DNA of 64,000 nt. Source: Phytopythium helicoides (Eukaryota > Oomycota > Peronosporomycetes > Pythiales > Pythiaceae). The notes under the pieces were generated by a model. The model was given only the letters and a program-made list of their open reading frames with translations. It was not told where the DNA came from and ran no database searches. A program made the translations under genes and the position numbers. The DNA lies in the NCBI GenBank assembly GCA_024867545.1, contig JANFNE010000028.1, forward strand, positions 372,001 to 436,000. Direction: 5' to 3'. Shown piece after piece: positions 11,980 through 23,100 of the stretch (within the stretch, counting starts at the first letter, position 1; each line of letters opens with the position of its first letter).

Positions 11980-13472
11980 ATGGGCGAGGAGCGCGACGGC
12001 GCGCCGCCCCGCGCGGAGCCCACGGACGCCGCAGCCGCCGCTGGTGACGCAGACGAGGCGGTCGATGCGGTGGGTCGCGAGTTGGTGCAGTGGCTGGAGG
12101 CGAACGGCGCCGAGACGAAGAAGTTGGCGCTGCAGGAGTACGCGCCGGAGGTGCGCGGCGTCCACAGCCGCAAGGTGCTGGTGCCCGGCGAGCGCATCCT
12201 GGTGATCCCCAAGCAGTGCCTGATCACGGTCGAGATGGGCAAGGCCACCGAGATCGGCCAGAAGCTGCTCGCGCACAACGTGGACTTTGTCGCGCCCAAG
12301 CACATCTTCCTCATGATGTTTCTGCTCACCGACATGGAGAACGTGCGTGGATGACGTTGCGGGTTTGACGTGGGGAGCGAGACGCTGACGAACGGTGCTT
12401 GCAGATGGAGAGGTCCTTCTTTAAGAGCTACTACAGCACGCTGCCGTCCACGCTGCGAAACATGCCCATCTTTTGGTCCGAGGAAGAGCTCAGCTGGCTC
12501 AAGGGCTCGTACATCATACAGCAGATCCAGGAGCGCAAGGCAGCCATTCGCAAGGACTACGACGTCATATGCCGCATTGACCCCACCTTCTCGCGATTCT
12601 CGCTAGACAGATTCAGCTGGGCGCGCATGATCGTGTGCAGCCGCAATTTCGGACTCACGGTCGACGGCGTCAAGACGGCCGCGCTCGTCCCGTTCGCAGA
12701 CATGCTCAACCACTACCGCCCGCGAGAGACCAGCTGGACGTTCGACCAGAGCATCGGCGCCTTCACCATCACGTCACTCGGCACCATCGGCACGGGCGCG
12801 CAGGTCTATGACTCGTACGGGAAGAAATGCAACCACCGATTCCTGCTCAACTATGGATTCGCTGTCGAGGACAACACGGAGGAGGACGGACGCAACCCAA
12901 ACGAGGTCATGGTCGACCTGCAGCTCTCGCCCTCCGACGGCCAACTCTTCTACGACAAGCGCGCCTACCTGCACGAGAGCGGCATCTACACGATGGACGC
13001 GCGCCTGAGCTGCTCGCACTCGGACCCCAACACGCGCGAGGGCTTCAGCTTCGCGCGCCTCATCGTGGCCACGGAGGACGAGTTCTCAGCCATGAAGCGC
13101 AAGAGTCCGGCTCACGCGTCGCCGCCAATCTCGTTCGAGAACGAGATTCGCGCGCTAGAGTACCTGCGGACCCTCATGACGCACCAGCTGAGTCTGTACG
13201 AGACGACAATTGAGGAGGATAACGAGCTGCTGGCCTCCAAGAAGTACCCGCTGTTCTCGAACCGCATCCAGGCGCTGTTCTTTATCCGAGGAGAGAAGCA
13301 GGTATGCCGCCACTACCAGGAGCTCGCGGACAAGGTCATCCCGCTCTTCAGTCTGCCTCTGCCTGCGTGTCGTGAAGAGCTGCAGCGCAGCTTCGACGGC
13401 GACGACGACATCTGCCGCTATGCACAGGACGTGATCGCGTATTTAGTCACACAGGTGTACCGGGAGAGCTAG
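11980..13472 (+). CDS. SET-domain lysine (or histidine) methyltransferase, SETD3/Rubisco-LSMT type
   Basis: Two exons, 11980-12342 and 12405-13472, joined by a GTGCGT...TTGCAG intron, giving about 476 residues. The SET fold is split as in the Rubisco LSMT/SETD3/SETD6 class: an N-terminal SET piece (VHSRKVLVPGERIL), an inserted helical segment, then CSRNFGL, LVPFADMLNH (the NH of the cofactor pocket) and VYDSYGKKCNHRFLLNYGF with the catalytic-type tyrosine. A C-terminal substrate-binding helical domain follows. It would transfer methyl groups from S-adenosylmethionine to a protein side chain; the substrate cannot be read from sequence. The N-terminus (first 35 residues) is Ala/Asp-rich and low-complexity. 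The reading frame is intact. Confidence 0.88.
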
Positions 13473-13903
13473 CATGGGTGATTCGATCGACAAAGAAAAG
13501 CTTGGAGAAGCAGAGTCGATGCCGGCGAGAGTGCGGCGAGGCCGCGCAGATGTACGTAGAGTCATACCCGACCACTGAACCAATCCCGTCGTGCAATGAA
13601 GTGTAGGGCGTGCGTGAACATGACTATTAGACTGATCACTCTAAGCCAAACGTCGACAAATACATGAACTACACGACACAGCCCTCAAGGTCCATGCGAA
13701 CGCTCAGCTGCTGCAGTGGAGAAAGCTTCCAGCGACTGCCTTGGCCTCTTGCAGCCACGAACATCTTTACCGCCTGTTCATGCTCTTTTACAGGCTGCAG
13801 TAACCCACGCAGCGCAAAGCAAACGACTGCATCAAGCTGAGGGAGGCCCGATGCATCCAGCTGGCAAAGTGCAGTGAAGGCCGTCTCGCCATTCCAAAAA
13901 TCG

Positions 13904-15400
13904 AGCACTTTTTGCTGGTACAATACTCGTCGATAGTAACCACTCGCGCCCGCCTCTGGAGCGCTCTCCGAAACCCCTTGACGGGTGTAGGGCCATGGCC
14001 GCGGATGCCATCACGGCGGCTCCAGTCGCCGTAGCCGATAATCACTTGCGGAATGACGATGGGTACAACTCGCTTCGCCATCTCGTCCAGCGTTTTCATC
14101 TTCATTCGTCGAACCATGAAGCGCTGTTTGCGGAAAGCGTGGCTGGCGCTAAAGTCGATGAAGTAGGCGACGTACCGCCAGTACGTGCGCAGACGATCGA
14201 GGTAGTTCGAGTAACTCGAGATCTTGAACGAGGGAACCCACTGGAGTCTAAGATTGTAGTCGAGCTCGCGTGCCTTAAGGTTCTCGAACCATCGTTGCTG
14301 CTTGTGCATTCCAGCCAAATGCCGGTACTCCCTCGCGTGGATCTGAACCACGTCACTCCTTGGAGCATCGTCACCCCTCGTAGCAGCATGGCCGTCTCTC
14401 GTCTGTCGGATCTCGCCTTCTCGAGCTGCGGTCGCCAGATTGCGGAGGCCGGGATCAATCCCGATGACCACATCGGGAGAATAGTCGGTCGGCAACACCG
14501 CCCACTCATAGTCGACTTCTGCATCGTGCACCACCTTTCGACGCTTCTTGGGTCCTCTCTTCTCGGCCTTCTTCAGTGCGTCAATCGCCAGTTCGTGCTC
14601 GGTCTTCGGACGAGTCATGAGCACTGACGCCGAGTAGCCATCAGTGGTGATCTGTTGGGCGAAAAGTCGGCCGGCGAATGGTGCTTTGGCCTCGTGGTTG
14701 AGACTCTGAAATACTTGCTTGTCGATGCCGCTGTTGGCCGACATGGTTTCAAACTTGGATACTGCAAACGCCCGTCGTAGAAATACCTCTCTCTGCTGAA
14801 GGGGGATGCTCTTGGTTCTGGCGAGGGTTGATCTGCTCGCACTCAATGGCATGCCGAGAGGGTTGCGATCTGTTGCCAGGTAAGCCCTTGCGCAAAAATC
14901 GCGCAGTGTCGTTCGATTAATAATCACATGAGCAGGAACATAAGAGGTAGTGCACGGCAGCAGCGAGAACGTCCGGATGCCTTTCCGTTGTGGATGCTCT
15001 TGCTGAGACTCCTCGACCTTCTTCAGAATCACATAGAGCTTCTTCACGAAGAACTCAAGACGGTGCTCAATGACACTCTGAAAGGGTTGCACCTCGAGCC
15101 ACTGGCGGAGGAGTTGTTCATCGTCCGTGAAGTCACCATCGGCCGAGCGGTAGCACGCTCGGACTAGTCGCTTCACTTCTGCTTGAGGAACAGACGGGGG
15201 CTTTCTCTCCTCTCGCTGGTCGGGTCGGTCCTCAAGCGTCATCAACACTCACTCACGTGCTGCAGGGGATGGTCGGTCCTCGAGCGACATCAATGCAATC
15301 TCCTCGTAGTGATCTTCGAGAATGAGCCGCGCATACATCTCCAGCCGCTTCTCAAAGTTGAGCACGATCATGTTCTGGCAGTTGACGCGCATCTGGTCGG
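13904..15400 (-). mobile_element. Fanzor fragment (copy 2), truncated at both ends
   Basis: A roughly 1.5-kb piece nearly identical to the internal part of the Fanzor copies at 17986-20114 and 35965-38280, in the same orientation as the host pseudogene. It begins at CCGACCAG (15400) about 125 codons into the protein and ends at AAAAAGTGC (13904), so it lacks the start and most of the zinc ribbon and third RuvC motif. An in-frame TGA at 15251-15249 (CGA in the other copies) splits it. The first RuvC motif (IGIDPGLRN) and the DEYCTSKKC motif remain. It cannot encode an active nuclease. The last 20 bp carry several synonymous differences from the other copies, so its 3' end may derive from a different source copy. 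The host part of the giant gene reads straight into it in frame by chance. Confidence 0.88.
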
Positions 15401-16392
15401 ACAACGCACAGGTAACAATAGCAAATGCACTCGCAGGCGCAAAGCGAGTCCAGACAGAAGATATTGACCGCGGAACCGCGAGCGACGGAATTTGATGCGT
15501 TAGGCTTTCAAGAGCAAACGCCAAATTACACAAAATTGGCGAATCGCGCGATGGAGATGCATCCCACAGCTTCTCAAGTACTTGGTCGGCCTCATACTCT
15601 GATAGCAGGAGTACAGACTTGTCTGCAAACACCACCATTGCATTGACAAAGCGCAACCACTCGGAGTTCACTTGCGTACAATACTGGTGTGCGTTATTGC
15701 TGTCGAATGACATTCCTCCTTCCACAACAGTGTAAAAAAAGTTTGACGTAGCGAAGATATTGCCAGCTGATTTCCACGCCACATCGTGTAAATTACTGTG
15801 AGTCGTCGTCGCTGCCACTCGCTGCGTAAAGAAGTCGCCAATTGCGGTGATCGATACCACTGCTACGAGATCACGAGCCGATGGTGCGTTGGTCACTGCG
15901 CTGAAATCCCACTCACATTCAATTATAGGGGCTCGCGGTCGTAGATGGACTTCTTGTTGCTCTGTCACTTCTTCTTCGAGCTGCAGCTCGCGCTCACATT
16001 CATCAGTGTGTGCCGTGACAAATGCCACGTCGTCCAGCCCAAACTTTTTCGCTTGATCTCTGATCATGCGAACAACTTCAGTAGGGATAGTATTTTCTGG
16101 AAACCGATCCACAATTTTCTTCTCCACAATATCTGCCAGCACTTTAGCAGCATGTGCTGAAGCGTAGAGGGTCTTGAGACTCCAGTCGTCGTGTATGACC
16201 TCCTCCGCAGGATCTTGGTGCGCACGCTCATGCTGAATACCGCTGCTTGCCCATTCAATGAGTCCTCGTGTCACCTCCGTTCTTGTGTTTGCCATGACCC
16301 ATTCCAGTACATCCACAGCAGCAAGTTTGCTAGTAGAATTGCTATCTTGACCAGAGTAGCATCGAGTCTGCTGGCCAACTTCTTCGAGGTAC

Positions 16393-17058
16393 GCAAACCA
16401 AAGCGTCTGACTACCACTCCCAGAACCTCCTCCGAGCTGACGCATTCGACCCGCACCCTGCATTAGCTTGTCTTTCGTTAGCCGAGGGCCAAGAGTCAAC
16501 ACAGCGGCAGCAGTAGCAGGAAGCTTCATATCGGCTCCGGCGTTCGAGCTTCGTCAAAGATCACAAAGGTATCCCGCTCACGGATGTGCGAGCTTGATAA
16601 TGGCACGGTGATCCCAGTTGCCTTGATCAGCACCATCCAACAGTTTTGTTCACTTCGACTGTCGTAGTAAGTGACACCTTGCCACCTTCCACATTGATCA
16701 TGCTGGAGAACAAATGAAGCTGCATCATGAGTCGCAACGCCAGCCAAGAGAGCACCTGTATCAATCAGTGCTTGAGCTCCCTTTCCCAACGAGTACTGCA
16801 AAATTGCCTGCCAGGTAGGCACCGAAAGCAAATCGCTACCGGGACTAGACGTGACAATCTCAACACCATTCGTTGTGTTGATGATGCAGTTCACCATCTT
16901 GCCATTGGTAGCAAGTAGATCTGGGGCCTCAGGCTCGCGTTGCTTCACAGACAGCGGGAGTAGTAGCTGGTTGTCGTTCGTTCCAGAGAACCCCATAATG
17001 GCGTCTTTGTTTGCCGCTAAGTCCCACGCCGATCGTCCAAGTCGCTGCGGATACTGTT
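16393..17058 (-). repeat. near-identical tract shared with right giant gene (33795-34461)
   Basis: About 666 bp read on the minus strand match 33795-34461 with roughly a dozen substitutions and one missing base by eye. The flanking parts of the two giant genes are much more diverged even at protein level. This suggests gene conversion between the inverted paralogues. The tract covers PQRLGRSAWDLAANKD, GFSGTNDN and QGAGRMRQLG. Confidence 0.85.
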
Positions 17059-17867
17059 TGGTTTCGGTTGGAAACACGTACATGTTCAGGAAAAAGTCGA
17101 TTGTTTCCATGCAGTAACGGAACACGCGGAAAAGAAGTGCAAACTGCTGCGCATCGGAGAGAGATAAGTGCCGAACATCGTGCAGCGTGCTCTTCTCCTC
17201 GTCACTCAACGAATCAGTCGGGGTCGTCGAACTCAGGATACTGGTATACCACTTGCTATATCGAGCAGCCTGCTCAGAATGATCAAGGTTCAGCAAAGCT
17301 GTAAACGCAGCTCGAAGTTCATGCTCACGGAGTCCGGCGTGGTAGTAGCTGAGCACCGTTAAAGTGATAGCAACATCGGGGTGACTAAACTCCGCTCGTT
17401 CGCTTGGCACATCAGCTGCTCGATATGGGATTGCGAGACGCTTTGTTCTCCCTGAATTAGGATCAGGAAGGCCAAATTCCACTCGATAGCGCTTCTCGAG
17501 ACAATGTTCAAGCACACCAAATGCAATGAGGCCTCGCAGTGCAAGCACTTGGGTATTGTAAGTCTGAAGCAGCGTATCAAATAAATCACCAAGTACCTCG
17601 GGAACCGAAACTGACGCATTCGATACAGCTTCCACGAGTTTTGGTCGCAAAAGCGGATACCGTTCGCAAAACGTAGCAGCCCATGGGTACACAATTGCTG
17701 CGCTATCCAGCCAGTCCATAGCGAATGCTTTCTTCAACTGAAGACCCTTCTCGTCCCTGCTGTCATCATTGCGAACTAGTCGAGTTCCTGGGTAAGCTCC
17801 TCGTCGACTCTCATACTCCGTACACAAACAGCATCCGAGACCATCTGAGCAACCTTCCAGCAGCCTC

Positions 17868-20099
17868 ATGACACGAGATGATCGAGACCCAGGAGACGCA
17901 ACCAATTTCAATAGTGCCTCGACCGCCTCCCAACGAGCGGGTCCACAATCAAGCGGCATAGCAGTCGGTCCATCCGCGTACACCAAGGAGAAGGAGTGGG
18001 ATGCCTCCCACGAGCACTCCAGCGTCACGTGCAAGCTGAACCAGCTCTGCTCCAACACTGACTTGCGAGATGAGATCCAACGGTCGTGTGTGATCTTCAA
18101 GCAGATCCAGTCCGAAGCATGGCACCTGGCCAATCTCTACGTGCTCAAGTGTCTCGAGCTCAACCAGGACCTTCCTCGTCTCGACCAGAGATTCTTCTCG
18201 TGGTATTGTGATGCTGTGCGCGCCGAAGGCTTCCAGAGACTATGCTCGGCGGACGACTTGTTCCGGGAGACAGCGGAAGTGTATCGAGCGGAACGTGTGC
18301 GAGTCGAGGGCTACGTGCCACCGGTATACATGCCATACACACATGGCGTCATTGAATGGATGGCCGACCAGATGCGCGTCAACTGCCAGAACATGATCGT
18401 GCTCAACTTTGAGAAGCGGCTGGAGATGTATGCGCGGCTCATTCTCGAAGACCACTACGAGGAGATCGCGTTGATGTCGCTCGAGGACCGGCCATCCTCT
18501 GCAGCACGTGAGCGAACGTTGATGACGCTTGAGGATCGGCCCGACCAGCGAGAGGAGAGGAAGCCCCCGACTGTTCCTCAAGCAGAAGTGAAGCGACTAG
18601 TCCGAGCGTGCTACCGCTCGGCCGATGGTGACTTCACGGACGATGAACAACTCCTCCGCCAGTGGCTCGAGGTGCAACCCTTTCAGAGTGTCATTGAGCA
18701 CCGTCTCGAGTTCTTCGTGAAGAAGCTCTATGTGATTCTGAAGAAGGTCGAGGAGTCTCAGCAAGAGCATCCACAACGGAAAGGCATCCGGACGTTCTCG
18801 CTGCTGCCGTGCACTACCTCTTATGTTCCTGCTCATGTGATTATTAATCGAACGACACTGCGCGATTTTTGCGCAAGGGCTTACCTGGCAACAGATCGCA
18901 ACCCTCTCGGCATGCCATTGAGTGCGAGCAGATCAACCCTCGCCAGAACCAAGAGCATCCCCCTTCAGCAGAGAGGCGTGTTTCTACGACGGGCGTTTGC
19001 AGTATCCAAGTTTGAGACCATGTCGGCCAACAGCGGCATCGACAAGCAAGCATTCCAGAGTCTCGACCACGAGGCCAAAGCACCATTTGCCAGCCGACTG
19101 TTCGCACAACAGATCACCACTGATGGCTACTCTGCGTCAGTGCTCATGACTCGCCCGAAGACCGAGCACGAACTGGCGATTGACGCGCTGAAGAAGGCCG
19201 AGAAGAGAGGACCCAAGAAGCGTCGAAAGGTGGTGCACGATGCAGAAGTCGACTATGAGTGGGCGGTGTTGCCGACCGACTATTCTCCCGATGTGGTCAT
19301 CGGGATTGATCCCGGCCTCCGCAACCTCGCGACCGTAGCTCGAGAAGGCGAGATCCGACAGACGAGAGACGGCCATGCTGATACGAGGGGTGACGATGCT
19401 CCAAGGAGTGACGTGGTTCAGATCCACTCGAGGGAGTACCGGCATTTGGCTGGAATGCACAAGCAGCAACGATGGTTCGAGAACCTTAAGGCACGCGAGC
19501 TCGACTACAACCTCGCTCTCCAGTGGGTTCCTTCGTTCAAGATCTCGAGTTACTCGAACTACCTCGACCGCTTGCGCACGTACTGGCGGTACGTCGCCTA
19601 CTTCATCGACTTTAGCGCCAGCCACGCTTTCCGCAAACAGCGCTTCATGGTTCGACGAATGAAGATGAAAACGCTGGACGAGATGGCGAAGCGAGTTGTA
19701 CCCATCGTCAGTCCGCAAGTGATTATCGGCTACGGCGACTGGAGCCGCCGTGATGGCATCCGCGGCCATGGCCCTACACCCGTCAAGGGGTTTCGGAGTG
19801 CGCTCCAAAGACGGGCGCGAGTGGTTACTATCGACGAGTACTGCACTAGTAAAAAGTGCATGAGCTGTCATCGTGATCTCGTGGCTGCGGTTTTACCTCA
19901 GCATCGTGGTGATCAGAATGTTTTCACTCGAACCAAGAACGTCCTGCGCTGTCCCTCCAGCGCTTGCAGGGTGCTCTTCAAGGACCGGGATGTGAACGCA
20001 GCGCACAACATGCTCACTCTACTGAAGGCCAAGTTGCGTGGTGAGGAACGACCACCAGCTTTCTGTCGAGCCGCAGTAGCAGTAGCAGGGCATGCGTGA
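17868..20099 (+). CDS. Fanzor (TnpB-like) RNA-guided nuclease ORF, copy 1, chimeric N-terminus
   Basis: Open frame of 743 codons. The first 40 or so residues are antisense host sequence, because the element's own start codon is missing; true Fanzor homology begins at EKEWDASHEH. The protein has a long N-terminal helical region, then a RuvC-like nuclease: IGIDPGLRNLAT (first Asp, codon 19308-19310), IIGYGDWSRRDG, DEYCTSKKCMSCH (Glu codon 19836-19838, with zinc-ribbon CxxC), RCPSSACR (second Cys pair) and KDRDVNAAHNM (third motif). These are the hallmarks of OrfB/TnpB and of eukaryotic Fanzors, which cut DNA guided by an RNA from the element's 3' end. The reading frame and catalytic residues are intact, but expression would need a host-provided promoter and start, so activity is doubtful. 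Confidence 0.85.
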   Translation: MTRDDRDPGDATNFNSASTASQRAGPQSSGIAVGPSAYTKEKEWDASHEHSSVTCKLNQLCSNTDLRDEIQRSCVIFKQIQSEAWHLANLYVLKCLELNQDLPRLDQRFFSWYCDAVRAEGFQRLCSADDLFRETAEVYRAERVRVEGYVPPVYMPYTHGVIEWMADQMRVNCQNMIVLNFEKRLEMYARLILEDHYEEIALMSLEDRPSSAARERTLMTLEDRPDQREERKPPTVPQAEVKRLVRACYRSADGDFTDDEQLLRQWLEVQPFQSVIEHRLEFFVKKLYVILKKVEESQQEHPQRKGIRTFSLLPCTTSYVPAHVIINRTTLRDFCARAYLATDRNPLGMPLSASRSTLARTKSIPLQQRGVFLRRAFAVSKFETMSANSGIDKQAFQSLDHEAKAPFASRLFAQQITTDGYSASVLMTRPKTEHELAIDALKKAEKRGPKKRRKVVHDAEVDYEWAVLPTDYSPDVVIGIDPGLRNLATVAREGEIRQTRDGHADTRGDDAPRSDVVQIHSREYRHLAGMHKQQRWFENLKARELDYNLALQWVPSFKISSYSNYLDRLRTYWRYVAYFIDFSASHAFRKQRFMVRRMKMKTLDEMAKRVVPIVSPQVIIGYGDWSRRDGIRGHGPTPVKGFRSALQRRARVVTIDEYCTSKKCMSCHRDLVAAVLPQHRGDQNVFTRTKNVLRCPSSACRVLFKDRDVNAAHNMLTLLKAKLRGEERPPAFCRAAVAVAGHA

Positions 20100-20114
20100 G
20101 CGCCGTCCACATCT
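17986..20114 (+). mobile_element. Fanzor element (copy 1), 5'-truncated, inserted antisense in the giant pseudogene
   Basis: Homology to copy 3 starts at 17986 (GGAGAAGGAGTGG, preceded by one matching base) and ends at 20114 (GCCGTCCACATCT), 15 bases after the TGA. The 3' end is the same as in copy 3, so this is probably the real element terminus. The 5' end lacks copy 3's leader and first 10 or so codons. The host is missing about 120 bp at the site. No terminal inverted repeat or target duplication was found. The junction at the 5' side shows short GGAGAAGG-like similarity, compatible with end joining. Confidence 0.85.
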
Positions 20115-23100
20115 CCGCTCTATATGTTTGAGTTCAAGTGACATGCGATGCTCTGGTGCAACTAAGAGTATGTCTCCTTGATATTTCGCTCGCTGTACAG
20201 ACTCGAGTAGTAGCTTCACTGCTCGTACATCAATTGCAATGCGCCGATGAAATGGCATTTCCACCAACTTCAAACCCACACTTCCGGCCACCATATGTCT
20301 CTGCAAGAAGTGACGTAACTCACTCATAAGGGGAGTCAATATCGTAGCACGTGCTGCGCGTTTCGAACCATTCATTTGACTAGCAAATTCCATAAAGAGC
20401 ATCGGCAAAACGACTCGTGTCTTGCCTCGACCCATGTTGAGCTGGCAAACTGATCCTGGAGTTGCGAGCAAGTGCTTGGCTACAATATACTGTTCATGTC
20501 GAATCTGGATTCGACCTTCAACCTCAAACGCCAGCCACTGCGGATGGTCTGCACTTTTCCACTGACGGACACAAAGCAGCTCCTCAATCACAAGTTGCCG
20601 GACCTGCGAAGCAAGAGCTGTATCTCCTTGATTGGCTCCAACCATAGCAACTAGCCGCTGCAATTTGTCCTCCAGAACACAGAGCTCCAAAAGTTGCCGA
20701 GCGCCGTTCAAAAACTGCATCTGACCTTGGTACCCGAGTCTAGGCATGAACTGCCCAATTGTTGCTTTGCTCATGCCACATCGGAGTAAATCCATTAAAT
20801 TCAACTTGCCAACAGCAAACGTCATAACTCGTCGAAACTGACTGCGCGGGTCACTTATGGCTTCAGCATAGCACCTATTAAGATACGCATGTGCTTGATC
20901 TCGCATGCTTGCAACCTCGTGTAGCATTTCGTTCAGACATTGGAATAGCGTGCTGGTTCGTGAAATTTCTGAGACAATTCTACACTCAGGCAAAGAATGA
21001 TAAAGGTGCCAGCTTTTCTTCAATTCGTTGTGCATTGCCGTCCCTAAAGTGTTGCCAACACTCTTCTTGAGAGGAAACCTTGGTTGCCGTGTTATCGATT
21101 GCGATTCAACGAAGCCTTTGAGTTTGTTTTCAATCATACTCACATAATTTTCTGCAATGGGAGATGGTGGTAGAGAAAGCTTTGATGGAATCGGTGTTGT
21201 TCCACTCACCGCGCTGCGGTTGAGAGCAGGATTTACCAGATGGTCAAAATCGTTCGGTAATTGAAATCGTGGTTGGCACCTTACAAGCGGGTCACTGCAC
21301 ATTTCAGCGTACCGGTCCTTCTCGTCTGTGGACACCATCAAACTTCTGCGCACATGGATCTGGTCTTTTACAATATCCGGTCCAGTCTCTTCCATAAATG
21401 CTAACTTGCAGGCGTGGTCGAACAAGCTCTTCGCAAGCAGCTTCAGCGACGGCTCTCTGTACCCCACGGCACTCACGTTTGCCAACAAATTGGCTTGAAG
21501 TGTGCTGTACAGCCGAGATGAGGAGCAGCAGCGTAGCTGCTCGATAGCAGCCTCTGCCCCGGTCATTCCGTGTAACGAGCACGGAACACTCGTGCCCCCG
21601 CTTGCGTACACTGCAGCGAGTTGCAGTCGCGAACTTATAGTCTCAGCGACGAACGTGCCCAATCGACGATGCTGATCATAGCAAACGATGGGAACCCGGG
21701 CGTCGGCCGCCGGATCGACTCGAATTGTCATCATACCTGTCGTATTACTCTGCTCTACGCAGCCTTCAGGCATCAGAATTCGGATTACAGGAGCCTTCAC
21801 ATCAGAGCTTTGCTCAAGAACAAGGTACTGAGCGAACCGAGGCAATAAGTCTCCATCCATTTGCTGCGTCTGTTTGAGGACATATCCTGAGTACTGGTCA
21901 GACTCTAGAGCACCAAACCCACCAAAAGAAAAGCTCAGGTTCAGCCGCGGTAGTTTCACTTGTGTTTTGGACCCATTTTGAACCACGTGAATGAATTCAC
22001 GCGCTTCTAGCTTGCTGATGACTGAAGCAACAGAATCGTTCAAACACACAAACCGATCATAGTTGGGAAGGCGGCATTTTATAACTTCTGGCTGCAAAGC
22101 CAGATCCGTCTCGGGAACTTCATAGCATTTGCAAGGTAATGCTCCTGTGTCGCTGCCTTCAGTTGAATCAAAAGTCAAGACGAAGAAAATGCGGCGATCA
22201 CTAGCTTTGAGAGACCGAAAAACAATACAATTTGCTTCACTCCAGTACCATTGCGAATACAGCTGCTTTAGGCGAAGTGGGTATTTCGAAGATGCAAACA
22301 ATTGCTGCCACAATAAATTTAACAGCCTTAGCGTCCGCTTTGATGATTGCTGCGTAGATTCCCCACGTAGCGCATACGTTTCGCGCACGAAGAGTTCTCT
22401 TTCGTCTAAAGCAAACTCGTATCGAGCACCACGATGCTCATCCATTGTTCGAAACAGATTCCGATTTACAGGAGTGACTTCAAAATCAGCGTTGCCAAAG
22501 AGAATTTTGAACGACGGGTGATTATGAATGCGATCTGGTAGACCGCCTGGGGCATTTCCATTCATCAAAACACAGCCGTTGAACAGGTTCACTGAGTAGT
22601 GTGTTTGCGTGGTTTCATCAATTGCGTAAAAGCAGCTCCCAGTCTCGTAGGTCTGCATCTCCGATGCTCGCTTCCACTTCAGTGAAGTTCGGTCAGAGCG
22701 ATTAATCACAAGATCGAGCAGGTGCGTAAGAAGATTTTGCTGAAATTCAACGGTTGACTGCACCTCGCGTGCTATGCTCGCAATATGTCGGATCATGATT
22801 TCATGGGTGCGTCGTTCAAGTAACAGTATTTGGTTCCGAAAGTCTGGAGGCGCCCTGCCCGAGAACAGCAAATTTGTTCGAAACTGCACAACCAGCCTGC
22901 ATATCCGCTTGATATCGGAATAGTTGACGATAGAATCAAGTAAAGAAAACCCAATGAGTGCGTATCCGTACAGTAAGCAGGCCTTTGCTCGACGCTTCGC
23001 AATCTCGATTGGTACGGAGGCGTGCCCAGCAGATTCACCATCCTTGCGTTGGAGAGATTCCTTGGCCCACACACGTGCCATTCGAACAAATCTTATGACG

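Noticed and set aside
19137..19871. 244-codon minus ORF inside Fanzor copy 1 (repeated at 36208-36942 and 13995-14627)
   Set aside because: It is the exact antisense shadow of the RuvC coding part and recurs only because the element recurs; no family resemblance.
17986..20114. Terminal inverted repeats and target-site duplication for the Fanzor
   Set aside because: None found when the two ends of copies 1 and 3 and their flanks were compared by eye.
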